DNA from: Flavobacterium sp. HJ-32-4 | GTDB taxonomy: Bacteria; Bacteroidota; Bacteroidia; Flavobacteriales; Flavobacteriaceae | Reading direction: 5' to 3' | DNA: 64,000 nt | Assembly (NCBI RefSeq): GCF_022532105.1 | Contig: NZ_CP092832.1 | Coordinates: 3,315,001 to 3,379,000, forward strand | Part shown: positions 50,412-57,757 of the stretch, piece by piece | How the letters are laid out: each line of letters opens with the position of its first letter | How positions within the stretch are numbered: position 1 is the first letter of the stretch | The notes under the pieces: model-generated | The model's database searches: none | Told to the model about the DNA's origin: nothing | What the model saw: only the letters and a program-made list of their open reading frames with translations | Position numbers and translations under genes: made by a program

Positions 50412-51824
50412 TTACAATAGGTGGTCGGGAAGGATCTTTCCTGGATTTAAAATGCCTTGTGGATCAAATAGTTGCTTGATGCCTTTCATCAAATGGAGGT
50501 GATGCTCGGGAAAGGCAATGTCCATGTAGCCCTTCTGCACGAAGCCAATACCGTGCTCTCCTGACAGTGTACCACCGAGTGCTACGGTACTTTCAAAGAT
50601 CTCGCGGATTCCCTTCGGCACTTCCGTCTTCCAGTTTTCATCCGACATCGTTCCCTTGATGATATTGACGTGCAGGTTTCCGTCGCCTGCGTGGCCGTAA
50701 CAAACGGAAGAGAAGCCATATTTCGCCCCTGCGGCTTTGACGCTTTCGAGCAATTCTGGAAGGCGGTAACGCGGAACGACCGTATCTTCTTCCTTATAAA
50801 TGGAATTCGCCTTCACCGCTTCTGCTACGCCGCGCCGCATGCGCCATAGGGCGTTCTTCTGTTCGTCGGAGTCGGCAAAAAGCACTTCACCTATGCGGAA
50901 TACCTCGAGTACTTCCATGATTTTCTCTGCTTCAGAGAAAAGCACGTCGGGATAATTCCCGTCGACCTCTATAAGAAGGTGCGCCTGGATGTCGTCGGGT
51001 ACGGTAACACTGATGCCATCGACGTACCGGATGGCCCAGTCGATGGCGTCGCGCTCCATAAACTCAAGTGCGCTGGGTACGATACCCGCACGAAACACGG
51101 CGGAAACGGCTTCACACGCCTGGCGTGCTTCGTAAAACGGTACCAGCATTAGGATATTTTGGCGGTTTTGTGGGAGCAGTTTCAGGACAATCTTGGTCAG
51201 GATACCCAGCGTACCCTCACTTCCTACCATGAGTTGGGTGAGGTTGTAGCCGGTGGAGTTCTTCAAGGTGTCAGCACCAGTGCGGATGATATCCCCGTTG
51301 GGCAGCACTACTTCCAGGTTGAGCACGTAGTCTTTGGTGACACCGTATTTCACAGCCCTTGCACCTCCGGAATTCTCCGCTACGTTCCCGCCAATGGTAC
51401 AACTACCCATACTGCTCGGATCAACCGGATAGAAAAGGCCTTTTTCAGCAACGGCTTCGCGCAGTACCTGGGTGATGACGCCGGGCTCGACTGTAACCTG
51501 TAGGTTCATCTCATCGATGGCGATAATCCGGTTCAGTCGCTCGACTGAAAGGCCAATGCCGCCACGAATGGCCAGTGCACCACCACTTAACCCTGTGCGT
51601 CCGGCAATGGGCACAACCGGTATGCGAAACTCCGAAGCCAGCCGCATGATACCGGAAATTTCGGCCGCATTCGAAGGCTTCACCACTACCGAGGGCGGAA
51701 AGATATAATCTTCGGTTTCATCGTGACCGTAGTGCTTTCGCGTCTCCTCGTCGAGGAAAACGAAAGAAGGACCTACAATCGATTCGAGTTTTTGGATAAC
51801 GTCAGGGGAGAGCGAGGTGTGCAT
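50412..51824 (-). CDS. FAD-linked oxidase (GlcD/D-lactate dehydrogenase-like)
   Basis: A 470-residue VAO-family flavoprotein. The FAD-binding domain contains VVKPSNAAEISGIMRLASEFRIPVVPIAGRTGLSGGA and GSCTIGGNVAENSGGARAVKYG; the C-terminal FAD_oxidase_C domain ends with YGHAGDGNLHVNI, EHGIGFVQKGYM and FDPQGILNPGKI. It oxidises a 2-hydroxy acid such as D-lactate or glycolate; the exact substrate is uncertain. No iron-sulfur partner is next to it. The next gene upstream (AEC carrier, same strand) could supply an organic acid, but they are 42 bases apart. Confidence 0.9.
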   Translation of the reverse strand: MHTSLSPDVIQKLESIVGPSFVFLDEETRKHYGHDETEDYIFPPSVVVKPSNAAEISGIMRLASEFRIPVVPIAGRTGLSGGALAIRGGIGLSVERLNRIIAIDEMNLQVTVEPGVITQVLREAVAEKGLFYPVDPSSMGSCTIGGNVAENSGGARAVKYGVTKDYVLNLEVVLPNGDIIRTGADTLKNSTGYNLTQLMVGSEGTLGILTKIVLKLLPQNRQNILMLVPFYEARQACEAVSAVFRAGIVPSALEFMERDAIDWAIRYVDGISVTVPDDIQAHLLIEVDGNYPDVLFSEAEKIMEVLEVFRIGEVLFADSDEQKNALWRMRRGVAEAVKANSIYKEEDTVVPRYRLPELLESVKAAGAKYGFSSVCYGHAGDGNLHVNIIKGTMSDENWKTEVPKGIREIFESTVALGGTLSGEHGIGFVQKGYMDIAFPEHHLHLMKGIKQLFDPQGILNPGKILPDHLL

Positions 51825-51866
51825 GCCTCAAAAATAGCGATTATTTGGGTCTGCAAAAAGCACTGT

Positions 51867-52787
51867 TTACAGCATTCCGAGTACCCAATGCCAGAGCACC
51901 AACGTGAGGAGCGACAAGGGTATACCCACTCCGACCATCATACCGGAAAGCCGTGGCTTGAGTCCGTAGGAGGACGCCAATATCGCCCCGGTAATCATCG
52001 GTGCCATGGCGGCTTCCATAACACAGACATCGGACATAGCGCCGTCAAAGGCGAGTATATAGCGATAGAACAGCAAAAAGAAAAGCGGCATAAGGAACAG
52101 TTTGAACAGCAGCCCAACCGAAAGAAAGCGCCAATACTGGTTGCGCTTCGCCAGTTTCAGTTGCAGGCCTACCGCGACCAGTGCCACTGGCGCCACGGTT
52201 TGCGACAACCGAAGGAAGAACGTATCGGCATAGGCGGGTACCTGCCATTTCAGGACGCCCATTATCATGCCAAGTACGAAGGCAACAAAAGGCGGAAAGG
52301 TGAGAATTTTGCGCACCATGGCACCCACATCGGGTTTTTCGTTCGAGAAAAAGGAAGCCGTCAGTGTCCCAAGGGTCGCCATCACCACAAACGTACCGGC
52401 CTGGTCGACGACAACCGCGGTTTTGAGTCCCTCGCTGCCATACAATGCTTCAATAATCGGGAAACCAACAAACGACGTATTCCCGAGTCCGGCGGTGAGA
52501 ATCAAACATCCGGTCAGTTTCCGCGGCCAGGCGAACCAATAGCCCAGAAAGAGAAAGAAACCAAACGACAATACGTAGCCGATCCAGGCGATTCCCAATG
52601 GATAGAGGATGTTTCCGCCCAATTCAATCTTGGGGATGTAATAAAGAGCCAGTCCGGGTAACGCCACATGGATGACATACTGGTTGAGCGCTTTATAGCC
52701 ATCGGAAGGGAATTCCCTGATCCGCTGGAGGAGCACTCCGGCAGACAGACAGGCAAAGATGAGCAAGAGGTTTTCCATGCGGTACAC
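51867..52787 (-). CDS. AEC family transporter
   Basis: A 306-residue membrane protein with about ten spans: ENLLLIFACLSAGVLLQRI at the N-terminus, LTGCLILTAGLGNTSFVGFPIIEALYG (the family's conserved unwound-helix region) and FDGAMSDVCVMEAAMAPMITGAILASSYGL in the second half. AEC carriers move auxin, malonate or other organic acids. It lies upstream of an FAD oxidase on the same strand. Confidence 0.88.
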   Translation of the reverse strand: MYRMENLLLIFACLSAGVLLQRIREFPSDGYKALNQYVIHVALPGLALYYIPKIELGGNILYPLGIAWIGYVLSFGFFLFLGYWFAWPRKLTGCLILTAGLGNTSFVGFPIIEALYGSEGLKTAVVVDQAGTFVVMATLGTLTASFFSNEKPDVGAMVRKILTFPPFVAFVLGMIMGVLKWQVPAYADTFFLRLSQTVAPVALVAVGLQLKLAKRNQYWRFLSVGLLFKLFLMPLFFLLFYRYILAFDGAMSDVCVMEAAMAPMITGAILASSYGLKPRLSGMMVGVGIPLSLLTLVLWHWVLGML

Positions 52788-52840
52788 ACAAAAATAGGAA
52801 ATCCGTCGGAGGCCGGACGCCCGTATTGGGCGTTTTTTGC

Positions 52841-52848
52841 TACTTTTA
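52841..52848 (+). promoter_or_regulatory. -7 element of meaB, possibly leaderless
   Basis: TACTTTTA ends only 5 bases before the ATG at 52854, so the transcript may begin at or near the start codon. Confidence 0.45.
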
Positions 52849-52853
52849 TCGGT

Positions 52854-53945
52854 ATGAAACCCGACCGTAAAACCGCGCTGTCTGAAGTTGACGGCGTTTT
52901 GCCACCCGCACCGGTCAATCCGGATGCCGCGGGTACGATACGGCAGTTGCGACGGTCACGCCCCCATCCGGAAGCATTGGCACAGGCCATCCTCAAAGGC
53001 GACAAAACGGCGCTGAGCCGGGGCATTACGTTAGTCGAAAGCACACAGGAAACCCATCGTAGTGACGCTGACCGTTTGCTTGAATTGTGCCTCCCCCACT
53101 CCGACCGCTCGGTTCGCATCGGCATCACGGGCGTACCGGGAGTCGGAAAAAGCACCTTCATCGAAGCCTTTGGCAGCTATCTTACCTCCATCGGCAAGAA
53201 AGTAGCCGTGTTGGCGGTGGATCCGAGTAGTACGGTGTCACATGGCAGCATCCTGGCCGACAAAACGCGCATGGAGGAACTGGTGAAAGACCCGAATGCC
53301 TTCATCCGCCCCTCCGCATCCGGCGAAGCACTGGGCGGCGTGGCGCGTAAAACCCGTGAGGCCGTTATCCTATGTGAAGCGGCGGGCTTCGACGTCATCA
53401 TCATCGAAACGGTGGGCGTCGGGCAAAGCGAAACCGCCGTGCACGGTATGACCGACTTCTTCCTTTTACTGCAATTATCGGGGGCAGGCGACGAACTACA
53501 GGGCATCAAACGCGGGATTATGGAAATGGCCGACGGCATCCTGATCAACAAAGCGGATGGCGACAACGTCCGGAAGGCGCAACTGGCCCGGACGACCTTG
53601 GTACGCGCCCTGCACCTCTTTCCCCGCAAGGATTCTGACTGGCAACCGGAAGTCGCAACCTGCAGTGCCTTGAAAAAGGACGGTATCTCCGACGTCTGGT
53701 CGATGATCGAACGGTATGTAGCCACCACCACTGAAAACGGTTTTTTTGAAGCCCGACGACGGGAACAAGCCCTATTCTGGATGCGGGAAACAATACGCAC
53801 CGAACTCGGCCGCCATTTCGCGGAAGATCCCAAAGTGCAGGCACTGATCGAGACAATGGAAACCGGCGTACTTACCCGGCAGACCACACCTTTTCGGGCG
53901 GCGCGGGAATTACTGGCGTCCTACTTCGGGACTCACTCCTCGTAA
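52854..53945 (+). CDS. meaB: Methylmalonyl-CoA mutase chaperone GTPase MeaB
   Basis: A 363-residue G3E GTPase of the MeaB/ArgK family that protects and reloads B12-dependent methylmalonyl-CoA mutase. Walker A is GVPGVGKST, followed by KVAVLAVDPSSTVSHGSILADKTRME, RPSASGEALGGVARKTREA, IETVGVGQSE and NKADGDN, all typical. The open frame continues upstream, but the ATG at 52854 is chosen because the -7 element lies just before it and the protein length fits the family. A cobalamin adenosyltransferase is encoded at 44601. The 3' end overlaps the convergent small gene by 13 bases. Confidence 0.92.
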   Translation: MKPDRKTALSEVDGVLPPAPVNPDAAGTIRQLRRSRPHPEALAQAILKGDKTALSRGITLVESTQETHRSDADRLLELCLPHSDRSVRIGITGVPGVGKSTFIEAFGSYLTSIGKKVAVLAVDPSSTVSHGSILADKTRMEELVKDPNAFIRPSASGEALGGVARKTREAVILCEAAGFDVIIIETVGVGQSETAVHGMTDFFLLLQLSGAGDELQGIKRGIMEMADGILINKADGDNVRKAQLARTTLVRALHLFPRKDSDWQPEVATCSALKKDGISDVWSMIERYVATTTENGFFEARRREQALFWMRETIRTELGRHFAEDPKVQALIETMETGVLTRQTTPFRAARELLASYFGTHSS

Positions 53946-54163
53946 CGGTCCATTTCGCGGTCATAGAAAGCACCCGCCTGTTCGATCAAACGCTCCATTT
54001 CGGATTGGATATCGTCTTCCTCGTCTTCTTCATCGAGTTCTTCAAGAAACTCGATTTCATCGTTTTTCAGGTTGATGAGGAAACGCGGATATTCCAGATG
54101 GATAATGAAGATATCGTCTGGGAAATCGGTATTGTCGGCGAGTACGAATTTAGGAAGTTCCAT
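53933..54163 (-). CDS. Small acidic conserved hypothetical protein
   Basis: A 76-residue, very acidic protein: MELPKFVLADNTDFPDDIFIIHLEYPRFLINL, then a run rich in Glu and Asp (EELDEEDEEDD), ending EQAGAFYDREMDRYEE. I recall it as a conserved flavobacterial protein without a known function. The frame is open for 60 codons upstream through the MATE coding region, but the ATG at 54163 is the plausible start. The MATE stop at 54150 overlaps this start region by 14 bases, so the two are co-transcribed. Confidence 0.7.
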   Translation of the reverse strand: MELPKFVLADNTDFPDDIFIIHLEYPRFLINLKNDEIEFLEELDEEDEEDDIQSEMERLIEQAGAFYDREMDRYEE

Positions 54164-55544
54164 GGGCTTGGGTTGTGACCTCCCGTTTCTCACGGGATGT
54201 GATATAGTGAAAACGAAGGTACAAAAATAATGCAGCCGCTGCGAGTCCGGCCAGCAAGCCGATCCAGATGCCGGTAGCACGCAGTTCGGTATACTCGCCG
54301 AGCACGAAGGAAATCGGGAAACCAATGATCCAGTAGGCCACAAACGTAATATACATCGGCACTTTTACATCCTGCATACCGCGAAGCGCGCCCAACACCA
54401 CGACCTGCACGCCGTCGACGATCTGGAAGAGGGCCGCAACGAGCAACAACTCCGATGCAATCGCAATTACCTCTGAGTTATCCGCCAATTGCAGGGTGTT
54501 TTCCATATTGAGGAAGAGATACGGCAGTTCTTTATAAAAGAGACAGAATAAAATCGCAAATACGATCTCGATTACAATGACGAGCAGGAACACCGAACGT
54601 GCAATCCGGACGAGGTTCGGGATATCGCCCAACCCACGCTGTTGGCTGACGCGGATCATCGACACGACGCTGAGTCCCATGGCGAACATGAACGTAAGCG
54701 ACGCCAAACTCAACGCAATCTGGTTTGCCGCCTGGCTTTTCGGACCAAGGTTTCCACTGAGCCAGATGGCCGCTGTAAACAAGACCACTTCGAACAGCAT
54801 CTGAAGCGCCGACGGGATACCCAACGAACAAATCTTCGACAACACGTCTTTCTTCAAGTCGGTAAACCGCAGGGCTGCGAAATACGGTTTCAATATCTCC
54901 TTCCGCGCCAAGATCATATGCATGAAAATCACCATCAGCGTGCGGGAAATAACCGTCCCGAGTCCGGCGCCGACGATGCCCATCTTCGGAAAAATCCAGA
55001 TACCATAAATAAGGAGGTAATTCAGGAGTACGTGCACCACATTCGCCATAACGATGGCATACATTGAGTACTTTGTCATGAAGAGTCCGTCGGCGAATTG
55101 TTTATACGCCTGATACAATACCAGCGGTACCAACGAAAGGGCCGCCCAGTCGACGAAAGGCTTGGCCAGCGCGATGACTTCCGGCGGTTGGTGCAGGTAC
55201 ACCATCAATGGTTTCGCCAGTAGTACCAAAAGGAAGAGCGACAGTCCCAATACGGCACAAAGGAAATACCCATGACGGAACGCCGAGGCCACCCCTTCTT
55301 TGTCTTTCTCCGCATCCGCCTGGGCAATCATCGGCGTGAGCGCGGTAGAAAATCCGATACCAATCGACATCGCCACGAAAATCATGCTGTTGCCCAAAGA
55401 GACGGCGGCGAGTTCTGTCGCGCCCAGCTTTCCAACCATAATATTATCGACGATATTGATCAGCGTATGCCCCACCATTCCCAATACAACGGGATAGGCT
55501 AGGCGTACATTATATGCGAATTCTTTGGTATAGGAGGATAACAC
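54150..55544 (-). CDS. MATE family multidrug efflux transporter
   Basis: A 464-residue inner-membrane exporter with twelve spans (LAYPVVLGMVGHTLINIVDNIMVG; SLGNSMIFVAMSIGIGFSTALTPMIAQADAEKD; second half FEVVLFTAAIWLSGNLGPKSQAANQIALSLASLTFMFAMGLSV), typical of NorM-like MATE antiporters driven by Na+ or H+. The frame is open another 85 codons upstream, but the GTG at 55544 is chosen because -7 element TACCTTTG lies at 55562-55569 on the minus strand. Confidence 0.9.
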   Translation of the reverse strand: MLSSYTKEFAYNVRLAYPVVLGMVGHTLINIVDNIMVGKLGATELAAVSLGNSMIFVAMSIGIGFSTALTPMIAQADAEKDKEGVASAFRHGYFLCAVLGLSLFLLVLLAKPLMVYLHQPPEVIALAKPFVDWAALSLVPLVLYQAYKQFADGLFMTKYSMYAIVMANVVHVLLNYLLIYGIWIFPKMGIVGAGLGTVISRTLMVIFMHMILARKEILKPYFAALRFTDLKKDVLSKICSLGIPSALQMLFEVVLFTAAIWLSGNLGPKSQAANQIALSLASLTFMFAMGLSVVSMIRVSQQRGLGDIPNLVRIARSVFLLVIVIEIVFAILFCLFYKELPYLFLNMENTLQLADNSEVIAIASELLLVAALFQIVDGVQVVVLGALRGMQDVKVPMYITFVAYWIIGFPISFVLGEYTELRATGIWIGLLAGLAAAALFLYLRFHYITSREKREVTTQAHGTS

Positions 55545-55561
55545 GGTGGCTAATTTGGCGG

Positions 55562-55569
55562 CAAAGGTA
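55562..55569 (-). promoter_or_regulatory. -7 element of the MATE gene
   Basis: TACCTTTG on the minus strand matches TAnnTTTG, 17 bases before the GTG start. Confidence 0.6.
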
Positions 55570-55642
55570 CGGAGAAGCCCCGTGTTTGCGAATTTTATAA
55601 CACGGTATCGAAATTCTATAAATCGAACGAATATCACGATAC

Positions 55643-55650
55643 TAACTTTG
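55643..55650 (+). promoter_or_regulatory. -7 element of the second barrel gene
   Basis: TAACTTTG matches TAnnTTTG; the ATG at 55708 follows after about 57 bases, so the leader is longer than usual here. Confidence 0.5.
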
Positions 55651-55707
55651 TCACTGTCCTTATGAGGAAAAGGACGCACAAAACACATGATCCCTAACAT
55701 ACCTATT

Positions 55708-56274
55708 ATGAAAAAGACCACCCCTTTTTTCGCCCTTTTTGCCCTTACCTTTTCCCTACTTTCAAGTGTGTCACTCCACGCCCAGACTCCGGGTGGCACC
55801 CTACCAGAGGCAGCCGAGAATTATGACAGCGGCTTCCGTCTCGGATTTGGCATCAGCGCCGGACCTGTTTTCGACGATCCGTTCTCATGGGGACTCGGCG
55901 GGGACGCCCGACTTCAGTACGACCTTACGAAGTTCACGTCGTTTACCCTTACTACCGGTTACACCCACTTTTTCGTGAAGAGCGAGTTTGAGGATGCCGG
56001 CGCGGAAGACCTCGGATTCATTCCCGTAAAACTAGGCTTTAAAGGCTTTGTCGTCGGAGAAGAGCTGTACCTCCTCGGCGAAGTGGGTGGTGCCTTCGAT
56101 GTCACTAGCGACAACAGCCAGTCCTCGGTATTGTTGGCACCCGGTATCGGTTATGCCACCCGTTCGATCGACCTGAGCGCCCGCTACGAGTATTTCCCTA
56201 ACTGGGAAACCGGGCCCGGCGAAAAAGGTGTAGGCTTTTTGGCCTTGCGACTGGCCTACGGGTTTAAACTGTAA
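55708..56274 (+). CDS. Outer-membrane beta-barrel protein
   Basis: A 188-residue exported protein with signal peptide MKKTTPFFALFALTFSLLSSVSLHAQ. The mature part has amphipathic strands (FRLGFGISAGPVF; FTSFTLTTGYTHFFVKSEF; LLAPGIGYATRSIDLSARYEYF) and ends VGFLALRLAYGFKL, fitting a small outer-membrane barrel. No family name assigned. An ATG at 55687 is possible, but the second ATG gives a normal signal peptide. Confidence 0.75.
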   Translation: MKKTTPFFALFALTFSLLSSVSLHAQTPGGTLPEAAENYDSGFRLGFGISAGPVFDDPFSWGLGGDARLQYDLTKFTSFTLTTGYTHFFVKSEFEDAGAEDLGFIPVKLGFKGFVVGEELYLLGEVGGAFDVTSDNSQSSVLLAPGIGYATRSIDLSARYEYFPNWETGPGEKGVGFLALRLAYGFKL

Positions 56275-56300
56275 CGTAACCCTCTCTATATATCCACGAA

Positions 56301-56331
56301 AATACCTCCGTTAATCGGGGGTATTTTTTTT
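56301..56331 (+). terminator. Terminator after the barrel gene
   Basis: AATACCTCCG/CGGGGGTATT (one T-G pair) with loop TTAAT, followed by a run of Ts. Confidence 0.88.
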
Positions 56332-56341
56332 ACTTTGTGCT

Positions 56342-57151
56342 ATGCAACTCACGCTCGAAGCCTTTCGTCGTTTACCCGGGGTCGGCGCCGCATCCGGACT
56401 CTGTCTGGCGAACGGCTGGATCTACCTCATCTCAGACAATGCCACCTTCCTCTATGCCTATTCCCTGGATGGGAAGGAGATGGTTCAGATACCGCTGGCA
56501 GCAAAGCCGGAAGCTGAGATCAGGAAAAAGCACAAACCCGACTTCGAGGCCTTATTGATGCGCAACGGGCAACTTGAGGTGTATGGATCCGGATCACGGC
56601 CCAATCGACAAACGAAGGCAATCGTCGACCCCAATCGTCATACGGTGGAACATGAAGATTTGACGCCTTTGTATGCACGGATGCAGGCAGTTTCGCGTAT
56701 CGACCCCGACGCGTTCAATATCGAAGGTGTCGTGTCGAAGGGAAATAGCCTGTATTTTTTTCAAAGGGGAAATGGCGCAGGCGGACACAATGGGATTTTT
56801 TCGGTTTCCGGATCGACGCTTTCGTATCACCCCATAGCCCTTCCTTCCATTGACGGAACGGCGGCTACCTTTACGGATGCGACCCTGGTAGACGACACCC
56901 TCTACTTCCTGGCGGCAGCCGAAGCATCCGACTCGACCTACTATGATGGGGAAGTGACAGGAAGCCTGATCGGCACCTGGAATCCCGACACGGGCGCTAC
57001 GGCTGTGCTGGGCGTCCTGCCGGGGAAACACAAATTCGAGGGACTTACCTTTGAAGCGCGGACGTCGAACGGACTGTCATTCCTACTCTGCGAAGACGCG
57101 GATGTTGCCGCTCCCTTCACCACCCTCTACCGCCTGGTCATTTCGACCTGA
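56342..57151 (+). CDS. DUF6929 beta-propeller-like protein
   Basis: A 269-residue protein I recognise as DUF6929. It has repeated strand motifs of a propeller (NGWIYLISDNATFLYAYSLDG; GNSLYFFQRGNGAGGHNGIF; DTLYFLAAAEASDSTYYDGE; KFEGLTFEARTSNGLSFLLCEDAD). No signal peptide. Function unknown. The ATG is 12 bases after the terminator of the preceding gene. Confidence 0.75.
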   Translation: MQLTLEAFRRLPGVGAASGLCLANGWIYLISDNATFLYAYSLDGKEMVQIPLAAKPEAEIRKKHKPDFEALLMRNGQLEVYGSGSRPNRQTKAIVDPNRHTVEHEDLTPLYARMQAVSRIDPDAFNIEGVVSKGNSLYFFQRGNGAGGHNGIFSVSGSTLSYHPIALPSIDGTAATFTDATLVDDTLYFLAAAEASDSTYYDGEVTGSLIGTWNPDTGATAVLGVLPGKHKFEGLTFEARTSNGLSFLLCEDADVAAPFTTLYRLVIST

Positions 57152-57222
57152 CCGCATTTTTTTTACGTACCTTCCCAACCATTTCCGGTTACGACTTCTC
57201 TTAGTCTGTAAACATCCACAAA

Positions 57223-57756
57223 ATGGAGGAACAACTCGTCAATGGCTGCAGGAAGGGGCAACGCGACGCGCAACGGCTGGTCTATGAACGGCTGGCGCCG
57301 CGGCTCTACCATACCTGCCGACGCTACCTGAAAAAGGAAGAGGAAATCGAGGAAGCATTGGCCGACTCGTTCTACATCATCTTCACCAAAATCGACCAAC
57401 TCAAGGAAAACGCCGCTTTTGAAGGCTGGGCCCGACGCATCGCCATCAACGAATGCCTGCGGTACTTGCGGAAAAGCGTCAACTTCAACCTCTATGTTGA
57501 TGACATGAAAGCGTCACTGCAACCTGTGACGGATGCCGCCACCGACCTCGAAGAAGATGATTTGCTGCAATTGCTTACCAAACTTCCGGCAGGGTGCCGC
57601 ACCGTTTTCAGCCTGTATGCCATCGAAGGCTATGGCCATAAAGAGATTGCGGCCCTACTTGACATTACCGAAGGCACCTCCAAATCCCAATTGAACGCCG
57701 CCCGCACCAAGCTGAAAGACCTGGTGGGTGGACTCTATTACAAACAAGCGAAGTAA
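57223..57756 (+). CDS. ECF-type RNA polymerase sigma factor
   Basis: A 177-residue sigma-70 family factor. Region 2 is in residues about 10-80 (QRLVYERLAPRLYHTCRRYLKKEEEIEEALADSFYIIFTKIDQL, FEGWARRIAINECLRYLRK), region 4 at the C-terminus (LPAGCRTVFSLYAIEGYGHKEIAALLDITEGTSKSQLNAARTKLK). It directs RNA polymerase to specific promoters. The stop is followed one base later by the ATG of the membrane fusion protein, an arrangement typical of an ECF factor and its anti-sigma partner. Confidence 0.93.
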   Translation: MEEQLVNGCRKGQRDAQRLVYERLAPRLYHTCRRYLKKEEEIEEALADSFYIIFTKIDQLKENAAFEGWARRIAINECLRYLRKSVNFNLYVDDMKASLQPVTDAATDLEEDDLLQLLTKLPAGCRTVFSLYAIEGYGHKEIAALLDITEGTSKSQLNAARTKLKDLVGGLYYKQAK

Positions 57757-57757
57757 C